This document shows, piece by piece, positions 35,042 to 44,363 of a stretch of DNA of 64,000 nt (its first letter is position 1; each line of letters begins with the position of its first letter). The position numbers and the translations under genes were made by a program. The stretch comes from Ottowia flava. Its GTDB lineage: Bacteria > Pseudomonadota > Gammaproteobacteria > Burkholderiales > Burkholderiaceae_C. A model generated the notes under the pieces. That model saw only the letters and a list, made by a program, of their open reading frames with translations, searched no databases and was not told where the DNA came from. The stretch spans positions 1-64,000 of the forward strand of contig NZ_JBHUEJ010000019.1 in assembly GCF_042680565.1 (NCBI RefSeq), read 5' to 3'.

Positions 35042-35869
35042 ATGAACTCTGCGCTATCGCGATCTTCTGCGGCGCATCGGCTGCTGCTGCTCGCCGGTGC
35101 GGTCTTGCTGATGGGCGGCTGGGCCGGTTGTGCGACGGCGCCGGGCGGTTCGGTGGGCGCTCCCACCGAACTCCATACGGCGTCGGACGACAGCCCGACC
35201 CGTGCCCGTGCCCGCACGCGGCTGGCGCTGGCGACGGGTTATTTCGAAAACAACCAGACCACGATCGCGCTCGATGAGCTGAAGAAGGTGCTGGCGGTCG
35301 ACCCCAGCTTCGGCGATGCGTACAACCTGGGCGGGCTGATCTACATGAAGCTGGGCGAGATGGCCATGGCCGAATCGCATTTCGCGCGCGCCATCAGCGC
35401 CAATCCGCGCGATGCCAACGCCATGCACAACCTGGGCTGGCTACAGTGCCAGCAAGGGCGCTACCCTGAAGCGACGGCGTCGTTTCAGCGCGCGATTGCC
35501 GTGCCCAGCTACCAGGGCCGTGCCAGGACGTTAATGACCCAGGGCATCTGCGAAAGCCGCGCTGGCGACAACGCCCGTGCCGAAGCGACGCTGATGCATT
35601 CGTACGAACTGGATGCCGGCAACCCGGTGACCGCCTACAACCTGTCGGCGCTGCTGTACAAGCGCGGCGACTATCAGCGCGCGCAGTTCTACATTCGCCG
35701 CCTCAACAACAGCGAATTGGCCAACGCCGAATCGCTGTGGCTGGGCATCCGGGTGGAGCGCCGCATGAACAATCGACAGGCCATGGAACAACTCGCATCG
35801 CAACTACGCCGCCGTTTCCCGCAGTCGCGCGAATTGCTGGCCTATGAACGGGGGGCGTTCGATGACTGA
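35042..35869 (+). CDS. pilW: Type IV pilus biogenesis lipoprotein PilW/PilF
   Basis: A 275-residue lipoprotein with signal and lipobox (LLMGGWAGC), then about six TPR units (GYFENNQTTIALDELKKVL, AYNLGGLIYMKLGEMAMAES, MHNLGWLQCQQGRYPEAT). PilF/PilW helps the PilQ secretin assemble in the outer membrane. ATG 35042 directly follows the rlmN stop; the frame extends upstream inside rlmN. It ends inside the start of rodZ. The rlmN-pilW-rodZ-ispG order is a known conserved string. Confidence 0.9.
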   Translation: MNSALSRSSAAHRLLLLAGAVLLMGGWAGCATAPGGSVGAPTELHTASDDSPTRARARTRLALATGYFENNQTTIALDELKKVLAVDPSFGDAYNLGGLIYMKLGEMAMAESHFARAISANPRDANAMHNLGWLQCQQGRYPEATASFQRAIAVPSYQGRARTLMTQGICESRAGDNARAEATLMHSYELDAGNPVTAYNLSALLYKRGDYQRAQFYIRRLNNSELANAESLWLGIRVERRMNNRQAMEQLASQLRRRFPQSRELLAYERGAFDD

Positions 35870-36770
35870 GCGCGATTCCACCTTCACCCATAGCCAGACG
35901 GCGCCGGATACCGCGCCGACACCTGACGCGACAGGCAGCGCTGCGCCTGCTCTGCAGGGCTCTTCGCCCGGTGCCATGCTGCGCCAGCTGCGCGAGGCTG
36001 CGGGCGTCGATGCCGCTTTGGTGGCCAGCGCGATGAAGGTGTCGCTGCAGAAGCTGGATGCCCTGGAAAACGATCGCTTCGACGAACTGCCCGACTTGAC
36101 GTTTGCGCGCGGCTTGGCGTCTGCGATCTGCCGCGCTTTTGGGGCCGATCCCGCGCCCGTGCTGGAACGCATGCCCCTGTCGGCACCAGGGCTGCGTGCG
36201 CAGGGCCATGTGGCCAATCCGCCGTTCCGTCGGGTGGGCGACACGCCGGCGCCGATGCTCAAGAACAGCTTTTCGAAGCCTTTGCTGATCGTGGTCGCCG
36301 CCTTGCTGCTGGGTGCGCTAGCGTTGTGGCTGTTGCCTACGCTGCCGATCCAGCTGACCTCGCCCACCAGCGAGCCGCCAGTCACTGCCGACGCCAACCA
36401 GGAGCCTGCCGCCCCCGTGGCAGAGCCCGCACCCCCCGCCGAAATGCCAGCCGGCGCGGCCTCGGCTGAACAGTCTGTGGCGTCGGCGCCAGCGCCGGCG
36501 GGATCGGGCGCGGAGGCAGCCGCTTCTTCGGGCTCCGATTTGCTGACCTTCGTGGCCAACGCCGAGACCTGGCTGACGGTGCGCGATGCCAACGGCAAGC
36601 AACTCATCAACCGGGCTTTGGCCAGTGGCGAGACCGTGAAGCTAAACGGCGAGGTGCCGCTGGCTGTGACCGTGGGCCGCAAGGATGCGGTCACCGTCAC
36701 CGTGCGTGGTGAACCGTTCGATCACAAGTCGCTCAGCAAGACGACTGTCTCGCGCTTCCAGGTGAAATGA
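35862..36770 (+). CDS. rodZ: Cytoskeletal/cell-shape protein RodZ
   Basis: A 302-residue protein. It has an N-terminal helix-turn-helix domain (MLRQLREAAGVDAALVASAM), a single membrane segment (PLLIVVAALLLGALALWLL, residues ~137-155), a Pro/Ala-rich periplasmic linker and a C-terminal DUF4115 domain (AETWLTVRDANGKQLINR). It links MreB to the wall-building machinery. ATG 35862 has a GGGGG run upstream; ATG 35844 is a weaker alternative. It overlaps both neighbours by a few bases. Confidence 0.88.
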   Translation: MTERDSTFTHSQTAPDTAPTPDATGSAAPALQGSSPGAMLRQLREAAGVDAALVASAMKVSLQKLDALENDRFDELPDLTFARGLASAICRAFGADPAPVLERMPLSAPGLRAQGHVANPPFRRVGDTPAPMLKNSFSKPLLIVVAALLLGALALWLLPTLPIQLTSPTSEPPVTADANQEPAAPVAEPAPPAEMPAGAASAEQSVASAPAPAGSGAEAAASSGSDLLTFVANAETWLTVRDANGKQLINRALASGETVKLNGEVPLAVTVGRKDAVTVTVRGEPFDHKSLSKTTVSRFQVK

Positions 36771-38044
36771 TGGATCAGTCTGTCGAGCCACAGCCGATTG
36801 CCGTTGCGGCGCCTGCCGCGCGCCGCACGCGCCAGGCGCGCGTGGTGTGGGGCGATCGCGTGGTCACGCTGGGTGGCGACGCGCCGGTGCGCGTGCAGTC
36901 GATGACCAACACCGACACCGTGGACGCGATCGCCACCGCCATCCAGGTCAAGGAACTGGCGATCGCTGGCAGCGAGCTGGTGCGCATCACCGTCAACACG
37001 CCCGAAGCCGCGGCGCAGGTGCCCTACATCCGCGAACAGCTGGACCGGATGGGCATCGACGTGCCCCTGATTGGCGACTTCCACTACAACGGCCACCGGC
37101 TGCTGACCGACTTCCCGGACTGCGCCCAGGCGCTGTCCAAGTACCGCATCAACCCCGGCAACGTGGGCAAGGGCGCCAAGCGCGACGCGCAGTTCGGCTT
37201 GATGATCGACGCCGCGCTGAAGTGGGACAAGCCGGTGCGCATTGGCGTCAACTGGGGCAGCCTCGACCAGGACCTGCTGGCTGGCCTGATGGACGAGAAC
37301 GCTCGCCGCGCCCGCCCGTGGGAAGCGCGCCAGGTCATGTACGAGGCGCTGATCCAGTCGGCCATCGGCTCAGCCGAACAGGCGGTCGAGCTGGGCATGG
37401 CGCCCGAGCAGGTCATTCTGAGCTGCAAGGTCAGCGGGGTGCAGGATTTGATTGCCGTGTACCGCGAGCTCGCCCGCCGCTGCGACTTCCCGCTGCACCT
37501 GGGCCTCACCGAAGCCGGCATGGGCACAAAGGGCACGGTGGCGTCGGCCGCGGCGCTGTCGATTCTGCTGCAGGAAGGCGTGGGCGACACGATCCGCGTC
37601 AGCCTCACGCCGCAGCCGGGCGAATCGCGCACGCAGGAGGTGGTGATCGCGTCCGAAATCCTGCAATCGCTCGGCCTGCGCATCTTCGTGCCCAGCGTGA
37701 CCGCCTGCCCGGGTTGCGGCCGCACCACCAGCACCACGTTCCAGGAACTGGCCAAGCAGATCGACGACCACCTGCGCGCGCAGATGCCGGTGTGGCGCAG
37801 CAAGTACCCGGGCGTCGAGGCGCTGAAGGTGGCGGTGATGGGCTGTATCGTCAACGGCCCGGGCGAGAGCAAGCACGCCGACATCGGCATCAGCCTGCCG
37901 GGCACGGGCGAAGCGCCGGCGGCGCCGGTGTTCATCGATGGCCAGAAGGCCATGACGCTGCGCGGTGAGCGCATCGCCGACGAATTCCACCAGATCGTGG
38001 CCGACTACATCGAGCGGCGGTTCGGTGCTGCCGCACAGGGCTAG
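36767..38044 (+). CDS. ispG: 4-hydroxy-3-methylbut-2-en-1-yl diphosphate synthase
   Basis: A 425-residue iron-sulfur enzyme of the MEP isoprenoid pathway. The N-terminal TIM-barrel part has VQSMTNTDTVD and the DFHYNGHRLL and NPGNVG segments. The Fe-S cysteines are in CPGCGRTTSTTFQE and GCIVNGPGES. It overlaps rodZ by 4 bp (ATGATGG) and is followed by a repeat copy before hisS. Confidence 0.96.
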   Translation: MMDQSVEPQPIAVAAPAARRTRQARVVWGDRVVTLGGDAPVRVQSMTNTDTVDAIATAIQVKELAIAGSELVRITVNTPEAAAQVPYIREQLDRMGIDVPLIGDFHYNGHRLLTDFPDCAQALSKYRINPGNVGKGAKRDAQFGLMIDAALKWDKPVRIGVNWGSLDQDLLAGLMDENARRARPWEARQVMYEALIQSAIGSAEQAVELGMAPEQVILSCKVSGVQDLIAVYRELARRCDFPLHLGLTEAGMGTKGTVASAAALSILLQEGVGDTIRVSLTPQPGESRTQEVVIASEILQSLGLRIFVPSVTACPGCGRTTSTTFQELAKQIDDHLRAQMPVWRSKYPGVEALKVAVMGCIVNGPGESKHADIGISLPGTGEAPAAPVFIDGQKAMTLRGERIADEFHQIVADYIERRFGAAAQG

Positions 38045-38053
38045 TTTTAGATA

Positions 38054-38110
38054 AAAACAGGCCGCAGCCCCTACAACCACCTGCGCGGCCAGCTATTAAA
38101 ATAAGAGTAA
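38054..38110 (+). repeat. Dispersed 50-57 bp repeat, copy between ispG and hisS
   Basis: GGCCGCAGCCCCTACAACC left arm, CTGCGCGGCCAGCTATT core, then AAAATAAGAGTAA. It fills nearly all of the 74-bp gap; its AAGAG end lies just upstream of the hisS start. Confidence 0.8.
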
Positions 38111-38118
38111 TTCGATCG

Positions 38119-39423
38119 ATGTCAGGCAATTCCATCACGGCCGTGAAAGGCATGAACGACATCCTGCCGCCAGATTCGGCGCGCTGGGAATGGCTGGAAG
38201 ACGTGGTGCGCCGCGTCATGGCCACACACGCCTACCGCAACATCCGCACGCCGATCATGGAGCACACCCAGCTCTTCACGCGCGGCTTGGGCGAGGTGAC
38301 GGACGTGGTCGAGAAGGAGATGTATTCCTTCCAGGACCGTCAGGACCAGCAAGGCAACGCCGAGCACCTGAGCCTGCGCCCCGAAGCCACCGCCGGTGTG
38401 GTGCGCGCCGTGGCCGAGCACAACCTGCTGTACGACGGCGGCAAGCGCCTGTACTACATGGGCCCGATGTTCCGGCGCGAGCGGCCGCAACGCGGGCGCT
38501 ACCGCCAGTTCCACCAGATCGGTGCCGAGGCGTTGGGCTTCGGCGGCCCCGAGGTCGATGCCGAGTTGATCCTGCTGGCCGTGTCGCTGTGGCGCGAACT
38601 GGGCATCACGCAGTGGCGGCTCGAACTCAACAGCCTGGGCCAGCCCGACGAGCGGCGCGAGCACCGTGCGGCGCTTATCGCCTACCTCGAAGCGCACGCC
38701 GACCAGTTGGACGAAGACGCCAAGCGCCGCTTGCACAGCAACCCGCTGCGCATCCTGGACACCAAGAACCCCGCCATGCAGGCGCTGGTCGAAGGCGCGC
38801 CCAAGCTGATGGACTACCTGGGCGAAGCGTCGAAGGCGCACTTCGCCGCCGTGCAGGCCATCCTGGACGCCAACGGGATCGCCTGGCGCGTCAACCCGCG
38901 CCTGGTGCGGGGGCTGGACTACTACAACCTGACGGTATTCGAATTCATCACCGACAGCCTGGGCGCGCAGGGAACGATCTGCGGCGGCGGGCGCTACGAC
39001 TATCTGATCGAGCAGATCGGCGGCAAGGCCGCGCCGGCCGTGGGCTGGGCGCTGGGCGTCGAACGCGTGCTTGAGTTGCTCAAGGAAGAGGGCGTTCAGA
39101 CCCCCGTAGCCACGCCCGACGCTTACGCCATCCTGCCCGACGCCACCGCGCTGCCGCAGGCCTTGCGTGCGCTGCACGCCTTGCGCGCCGCCGGCGTCGC
39201 CGTGCAGATGCACGCGGGCACCGGCGAAGGCATGGGCAGCATGAAGAGCCAGTTCAAGCGCGCCGACGGCTCGGGGGCGCGCTACGCCCTGATCTTTGGC
39301 GCCGACGAGCTGGCGGCGGGCGAAGTGACCGTTAAGGCGCTGCGCGATGGCGCCGGCGCCCAGACGCGCCAACCCCTTGCCGATGTGACCGCCTGGGCGG
39401 GCACCCTAAAATCCACCGCTTGA
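38119..39423 (+). CDS. hisS: Histidyl-tRNA synthetase
   Basis: A 434-residue class II synthetase. Motif 1 region VKGMNDILPPDSARWEWLED, motif 2 around MGPMFRRERPQRGRYRQFHQ, the histidine-A motif RGLDYYNLTVFEF, and motif 3 around VGWALGVERVLELL are present. The C-terminal anticodon-binding domain follows. It lies in the conserved ispG-hisS-yfgM-bamB-der string. Confidence 0.96.
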   Translation: MSGNSITAVKGMNDILPPDSARWEWLEDVVRRVMATHAYRNIRTPIMEHTQLFTRGLGEVTDVVEKEMYSFQDRQDQQGNAEHLSLRPEATAGVVRAVAEHNLLYDGGKRLYYMGPMFRRERPQRGRYRQFHQIGAEALGFGGPEVDAELILLAVSLWRELGITQWRLELNSLGQPDERREHRAALIAYLEAHADQLDEDAKRRLHSNPLRILDTKNPAMQALVEGAPKLMDYLGEASKAHFAAVQAILDANGIAWRVNPRLVRGLDYYNLTVFEFITDSLGAQGTICGGGRYDYLIEQIGGKAAPAVGWALGVERVLELLKEEGVQTPVATPDAYAILPDATALPQALRALHALRAAGVAVQMHAGTGEGMGSMKSQFKRADGSGARYALIFGADELAAGEVTVKALRDGAGAQTRQPLADVTAWAGTLKSTA

Positions 39424-39441
39424 CCGAACAATCTTCCGCAC

Positions 39442-40116
39442 ATGGCCAAACATCTCGACCTTGAAGAACAGGAACAGCTTGACGCGATCAAGCACTTCTG
39501 GGAGCGCTGGGGCAACCTGATCACTTGGGTGCTGATTGCAGTCCTGGGCGCCTATGCGGCCTGGACCGGCTGGCAGTACTGGGAGCGGCGTCAGGGCGCG
39601 CTGGCTTCCGTTCTGTACGAAGAAATCAGCCGCAATGTGGATGCCGGTGATGTCGCACGCGTTGAACGCACGCTGGCCGACATGAAGGACAAGTACGGCG
39701 GCACGACCTACGCTGCGCAGGGTGCGCTGCTGGCAGCCAAACTGCTGCACGAAAAATCCAAGTCGGCCGAAGCCAAGGCGGCGCTGGCCTGGGTGGCGGA
39801 CAAGGCTTCCGATGAGGGTTTACAGGCCTCCGCACGACTGCGCCTCGCGGGCCTGCTGATGGCCGACAAGGCGTACGACGAAGCGCTCAAGCAACTGGCC
39901 GGCTCATTCCCGGCCAGCTTCGTGCCACTGGCGGCCGACCGCCGCGGCGATGTGCTGGTGCTGCAGGGCAAGCGCGTCGAAGCCGCTGCCGAATACGGCA
40001 AGGCGTACCAGGGCCTCACCGCCGACAGCGGTGACTACCGCAGGCTGGTCGGCATGAAATTGAACGCGCTGGGCATTGACCCTGATGCCGGCACCAAGTC
40101 AGGAGCGGTTTCGTGA
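39442..40116 (+). CDS. yfgM: YfgM-family inner-membrane TPR protein (SecYEG ancillary subunit)
   Basis: A 224-residue protein with one N-terminal membrane segment (LITWVLIAVLGAYAAWTGW, residues ~28-46) and a periplasmic TPR-like domain. The start KHLDLEEQEQLDAIKHFWE is typical of the family. In E. coli YfgM works with PpiD at the translocon as a chaperone for exported proteins. It is translated with bamB through a GTGATG overlap. Confidence 0.9.
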   Translation: MAKHLDLEEQEQLDAIKHFWERWGNLITWVLIAVLGAYAAWTGWQYWERRQGALASVLYEEISRNVDAGDVARVERTLADMKDKYGGTTYAAQGALLAAKLLHEKSKSAEAKAALAWVADKASDEGLQASARLRLAGLLMADKAYDEALKQLAGSFPASFVPLAADRRGDVLVLQGKRVEAAAEYGKAYQGLTADSGDYRRLVGMKLNALGIDPDAGTKSGAVS

Positions 40117-41267
40117 TGGCGCGCACCTCCTCATCAACGACGGCTCTGAGCCGCTCGCTCGCGTTGGGCGCGAGTCTGCTTGCCGCGGTCGTACTGGCCG
40201 GATGCGCCAGCGGTTCTGCCAGGCCCAAACCGGCCGAGTTGCCGCCCAACGTCGCCCTGATGGGCGTTCGCGCGGCTTGGACGGCACGCATTCCCGCCGT
40301 CAACTTCCCGCTGCAGGTGCGCGTGCTCGGCTCGCAGGTCCTGCTGGCTGGCAGCGATGGCAGTCTGGTGACGCTGGACGCCAACACGGGTGGCGAAGTC
40401 GCCCGCGCCAACGCAGGCGCCGCGCTGTCGGCCGGCGTCGGTGGCGATGGCAAGACCACCGCCGTGGTGACACGCGACAACGTGGTGATCGCGCTGCAGG
40501 GCGGCCGTGAGGTGTGGCGCTACCGCCTGCCGACACAGAGTTACACCGCTCCCCTGGTGGCGGGTGGCCGTGTCTTCGTGCTGGGGGCCGATCGCTCACT
40601 GACTGCGCTGGACGGCAGTGCCGGCACTTTGCTGTGGAACCTTCAGCGCACCGCAGAGCCGCTGGTGCTGCGTCAGGCGGGCGTGCTCACGGCTGTCGGC
40701 AACACGCTGGTCGCGGGCCTCGCCGGACGTCTCGTGGGCGTCGACCCCGATACCGGCAACGTGCGCTGGGAGGCTCCGGTGGCCTCGGCCCGTGGCACCA
40801 ACGATGTCGAGCGACTGGTCGATCTGGTCGGCGGTGTGCGTCGACAGGGCAACGTGGTGTGCGCGCGCGCCTTTCAGGCCGCTGTCGGTTGTGTGGATAC
40901 CTACAACGGCAACGTCGCCTGGACTCGCCCCGCCAATGGGGCTACCGGTGTCGATGGCGACGACCAGCGTGTATTCGGCGCCGAGTCCGATGGCCGCGTG
41001 TTCGCGTGGCGTGCCGACACCGGCGATCGCGCCTGGGCCAGCGACCGCCTGCAATGGCGCTACCTGACCGCGCCGCTGGTGCTGGGCCGCTCGGTCGTGG
41101 TGGGCGACGAAACTGGCCTGGTGCACTTTTTGTCGCGCGAAGACGGCTCGCCGCTGACGCGCGTGAGCACGGACAGCTCCGGCATCGCCGTGGCGCCCGT
41201 GCTGGCGGGCAACACGCTGGTGGTCGTCACGCGCAATGGCGGCGTGTACGGCTTCCGTCCGGATTGA
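40116..41267 (+). CDS. bamB: Outer-membrane assembly lipoprotein BamB
   Basis: A 383-residue lipoprotein (LLAAVVLAGC, Cys ~31) with an eight-bladed PQQ-like propeller (SLVTLDANTGGEVARA, LTALDGSAGTLLWNLQ, LVGVDPDTGNVRWEA, YNGNVAWTRP). It is part of the BAM complex with BamD (28703). Either GTG 40113 or ATG 40116 is possible; both overlap the yfgM stop. It sits before der, as in most proteobacteria. Confidence 0.92.
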   Translation: MARTSSSTTALSRSLALGASLLAAVVLAGCASGSARPKPAELPPNVALMGVRAAWTARIPAVNFPLQVRVLGSQVLLAGSDGSLVTLDANTGGEVARANAGAALSAGVGGDGKTTAVVTRDNVVIALQGGREVWRYRLPTQSYTAPLVAGGRVFVLGADRSLTALDGSAGTLLWNLQRTAEPLVLRQAGVLTAVGNTLVAGLAGRLVGVDPDTGNVRWEAPVASARGTNDVERLVDLVGGVRRQGNVVCARAFQAAVGCVDTYNGNVAWTRPANGATGVDGDDQRVFGAESDGRVFAWRADTGDRAWASDRLQWRYLTAPLVLGRSVVVGDETGLVHFLSREDGSPLTRVSTDSSGIAVAPVLAGNTLVVVTRNGGVYGFRPD

Positions 41268-41293
41268 GTTTTCGCTGAAGAGATCGCGCCCCC

Positions 41294-42637
41294 GTGAAAC
41301 CCGTATTGGCCCTGATCGGGCGCCCCAACGTCGGCAAATCCACGCTGTTCAACCGGCTCACCAAGAGCCGGGACGCGATCGTGGCCGACTTCGCCGGGCT
41401 GACGCGTGACCGCCATTACGGCCAAGGGCGCCTGGGCAACCGCGAGTACATCGTCATCGACACCGGCGGCTTCGAGCCCGAGGCGGGCGAGGGCAGCATC
41501 TTTCGCGAGATGGCCAAGCAGTCGCGCCAGGCCATCGCCGAGGCCGACGTCGTCATCTTCGTGGTCGACGCGCGCGACGGCCTGTCGGGCCAGGACCACG
41601 ACATCGCCAAGGAACTGCGCCGCCAAGGCAAGAACTGCATCCTGGTGGCCAACAAGGCCGAGGGCATGCGCGCCGGCACGCAATTGGCCGAGTTTTACGA
41701 ACTGGGCCTGGGCGAAGTCATCCCGGTGTCGGCGGCGCATGGCGAGGGCGTGCGCAGCATGCTGGACGCCGCGCTGGACGCTCTGGGCATCCCGGAAGAG
41801 CCGGAAGAGGACGTGCGGGTGGACGACGGCGTTATCCGCTTGGCCGTCGCCGGCCGCCCGAACGTCGGCAAGTCCACCCTGATCAACGCCTGGCTGGGCG
41901 AAGAGCGCCTGGTTGCCTACGACCTGCCGGGTACTACGCGCGACGCCATCACCGTGCCGTTCGAGCGCGACGGCAAGCAGTTTGAGTTGATCGACACCGC
42001 TGGCCTGCGCCGCAAAGGCAAGGTGTTTGAGGCGATCGAGAAGTTCTCGGTCGTCAAGACACTGCAGGCGATCGAATCGGCCAACGTGGTCTTGCTCTTG
42101 CTCGACGCCACCCAGGGCGTGACCGACCAGGACGCGCACATCGCCGGCTTCATCCTGGAGGCCGGTCGCGCCGTGGTGCTGGCGGTCAACAAATGGGACG
42201 CGGTTGACGCCTACCAGCGCGAACTGGTGCAGCGCTCGATCGAAACGCGCCTGCCCTTTCTGAAATTTGCCGAGATCCACTTCATCTCGGCCAAAAAGCG
42301 CCAGGGCCTGGGCCCGCTGTGGAAATCCATCGCCAAGGCCTATGCCGCTGCGATGCGCAAGATGCCGACCCCGCAACTTACACGCCTGTTGCAGGAAGCG
42401 GTGCAGTTCCAGCAGCCCAAGCGCAGTGGCATGTACCGCCCCAAACTGCGCTACGCGCACCAGGGCGGCATGAACCCCCCTGTGATCGTGGTGCATGGCA
42501 ATTCGCTGGAAGGCGTCACCGACACCTACAAACGTTACCTGGAAGGGCGCTTTCGCAAGGCGTTTGACCTCGTTGGCACGCCTTTGCGGGTGGAAATGAA
42601 ATCGGCGCGGAACCCCTACGCCGATAAAGAATCGTAA
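41294..42637 (+). CDS. der: GTPase Der (EngA)
   Basis: A 447-residue GTPase needed for 50S ribosome assembly. Two G domains are seen: GRPNVGKSTLFNRLTK with DTGGFE and NKAEG, then GRPNVGKSTLINAWLG with DTAGLRRKG and NKWD. A KH-like C-terminal domain follows (MYRPKLRYAHQGGMNPPVIV). The start is GTG 41294. Confidence 0.97.
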   Translation: MKPVLALIGRPNVGKSTLFNRLTKSRDAIVADFAGLTRDRHYGQGRLGNREYIVIDTGGFEPEAGEGSIFREMAKQSRQAIAEADVVIFVVDARDGLSGQDHDIAKELRRQGKNCILVANKAEGMRAGTQLAEFYELGLGEVIPVSAAHGEGVRSMLDAALDALGIPEEPEEDVRVDDGVIRLAVAGRPNVGKSTLINAWLGEERLVAYDLPGTTRDAITVPFERDGKQFELIDTAGLRRKGKVFEAIEKFSVVKTLQAIESANVVLLLLDATQGVTDQDAHIAGFILEAGRAVVLAVNKWDAVDAYQRELVQRSIETRLPFLKFAEIHFISAKKRQGLGPLWKSIAKAYAAAMRKMPTPQLTRLLQEAVQFQQPKRSGMYRPKLRYAHQGGMNPPVIVVHGNSLEGVTDTYKRYLEGRFRKAFDLVGTPLRVEMKSARNPYADKES

Positions 42638-42811
42638 TCAGCACGGCGACGTGCGCTGAACGAGTCAATCGACCATTGGGTCGGGCAATTTCCACTGCGC
42701 CGAACCGATACGGCGGGCCTGTTGTGCGCGCCGCCTCTTGTCGCCGGCCTTGCCATCCCCATATGGTAAGTTCCAAACCCCTCAACACGTTCGTAGAACA
42801 CGGAGAATATC

Positions 42812-43063
42812 GTGAGCAATAAAGGGCAACTTCTACAAGACCCGTTCCTCAACACCCTGCGCCGAGAGCACATTCCAGTGTCGATTTACCTCGTCAATGG
42901 CATCAAGCTGCAAGGCCAGATCGAATCGTTCGACCAGTACGTGGTGCTGCTGCGCAACACCGTGACGCAGATGGTCTACAAGCACGCCATCTCCACCATC
43001 GTGCCCGGTCGCGCCGTCAATTTCCAGACCCCTGCTGAGGGCGGCGAATCCGAAGCCAATTGA
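42812..43063 (+). CDS. hfq: RNA chaperone Hfq
   Basis: An 83-residue Sm-like protein that forms a hexamer and pairs small RNAs with mRNAs. Sm1 (LLQDPFLNTLRREHIPVSIY, VNGIKLQGQIESFDQYVVLL) and Sm2 (YKHAISTIVP) are intact. The short acidic tail is normal for betaproteobacteria. The start is GTG 42812 with GGAG 9 bp upstream. A hairpin that contains a repeat copy lies between it and hflX. Confidence 0.97.
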   Translation: MSNKGQLLQDPFLNTLRREHIPVSIYLVNGIKLQGQIESFDQYVVLLRNTVTQMVYKHAISTIVPGRAVNFQTPAEGGESEAN

Positions 43064-43113
43064 GGCTCTAACCCCCGCCCATCCTGCGCAAGCAGCTCCT
43101 GAATTGTGAGCGA
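43063..43113 (+). repeat. Dispersed 50-57 bp repeat, copy between hfq and hflX (diverged)
   Basis: GGCTCTAACCCCCGCCC left arm, CTGCGCAAGCAGCT core, then GAATTGTGAGCGAA. It begins within the hfq stop codon and forms the 5' stem and loop of the terminator that follows. Confidence 0.65.
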
Positions 43114-43138
43114 AGTGCGGATGGGCTTTTTACTTTTT
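43077..43138 (+). terminator. Intrinsic terminator/attenuator behind hfq
   Basis: GCCCATCC (43077-43084) pairs with GGATGGGC (43119-43126) and is followed by TTTTTACTTTTT. The long loop is repeat sequence. It probably reduces read-through from hfq into hflX. Confidence 0.6.
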
Positions 43139-43148
43139 ACAGACTCTC

Positions 43149-44363
43149 TTGCCCGACACCCACGCACCCGATCGCGTTGCCGCCGTGCTGGTCGGCGTTG
43201 ACCTGGGCTTGCCCCATTTCGACGGCGATCTGGAAGAGCTCGGCCTGCTGGCCGAAACCGCCGGCCTGCAACCCGTGGCGCGCCTGGCCTGCAAGCGCAA
43301 GGCGCCTGATGCGGCGACCTTTGTGGGCAGCGGCAAGGTGGACGAGATCCGCGCCCTGGCCGAGGCCGAAGGCGCAGCCGAAGTTGTGTTCGATCAGGCA
43401 CTGAGCCCGGTGCAGCAGCGCAACCTGGAGCGCGCGATTGGTCTGCCGGTCAACGACCGCACTCTCCTCATCCTGGAAATCTTCGCCCAGCGCGCCCGCA
43501 GCCACGAGGGCAAATTGCAGGTCGAATTGGCCCGTTTGCAATACCTCAGCACCCGTCTGGTGCGGCGCTGGAGCCACTTGGAGCGCCAGCAGGGCGGCAT
43601 CGGCGGTCGCGGCGGCCCGGGTGAGACGCAGATTGAACTGGACCGCCGAATGATCGGTGAGTCCATCAAACGCACCAAAGAACGCTTGACCAAGGTCAAG
43701 CGCCAGCGCCAGACACAGCGCCGCCAGCGCGAGCGGCGCGAAACGTACACCATTTCGCTGGTCGGCTACACCAACGCTGGCAAGTCAACGCTGTTCAACG
43801 CCTTGGTCAAGGCGCGGGCTTACGCTGCCGACCAGCTGTTCGCCACGCTGGACACCACCACGCGTCAGCTTTACCTGGGCGACCAGGAAGGCGGCGGCCG
43901 TTCGGTGTCGCTGTCCGACACGGTCGGCTTTATCCGCGATCTGCCCCACGGGCTGGTGGACGCTTTCGAAGCCACCTTGCAGGAAGCGGCGGACGCCGAC
44001 CTGCTGCTGCACGTGGTCGACGCCGCCAACCCGGCCTGGCACGAGCAGATGGTCGAGGTGCAGCGCGTGCTGCACGAGATCGGCGCGCAGACGGTCCCGC
44101 AGCTGGTGGTCTTCAACAAACTCGACGCGGTGGACGTGGTGAAGCGCCCGCTGGCACTGCAGGACCGGATGGAGCTGGACGGCCAGCTTTTTGACCGCGT
44201 GTTTGTGAGCGCGCGCAGCGGTGAGGGTCTGCCCCTGCTGCGCAACGAGCTGGCGCGCCGCGCCCAGGAAGCCGCACAAGCGCGTCAGGACGCGCAAAAC
44301 GACGAATTGCCCTCGGCCTTTGGGCACAATGGCGGGTTGCACAGCCCGATGACCGACGAATGA
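43149..44363 (+). CDS. hflX: Ribosome-associated GTPase HflX
   Basis: A 404-residue GTPase that splits stalled ribosomes. The N-terminal HflX domain (VLVGVDLGL, DAATFVGSGKVDEIR) and GIGGRGGPGETQIELDRR precede the G domain with VGYTNAGKSTLFNALVKA, SDTVGFIRDLP and FNKLDAVD. The start TTG 43149 is inferred; it follows the hfq terminator and lacks a clear Shine-Dalgarno. Its stop overlaps hflK's ATG. Confidence 0.93.
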   Translation: MPDTHAPDRVAAVLVGVDLGLPHFDGDLEELGLLAETAGLQPVARLACKRKAPDAATFVGSGKVDEIRALAEAEGAAEVVFDQALSPVQQRNLERAIGLPVNDRTLLILEIFAQRARSHEGKLQVELARLQYLSTRLVRRWSHLERQQGGIGGRGGPGETQIELDRRMIGESIKRTKERLTKVKRQRQTQRRQRERRETYTISLVGYTNAGKSTLFNALVKARAYAADQLFATLDTTTRQLYLGDQEGGGRSVSLSDTVGFIRDLPHGLVDAFEATLQEAADADLLLHVVDAANPAWHEQMVEVQRVLHEIGAQTVPQLVVFNKLDAVDVVKRPLALQDRMELDGQLFDRVFVSARSGEGLPLLRNELARRAQEAAQARQDAQNDELPSAFGHNGGLHSPMTDE

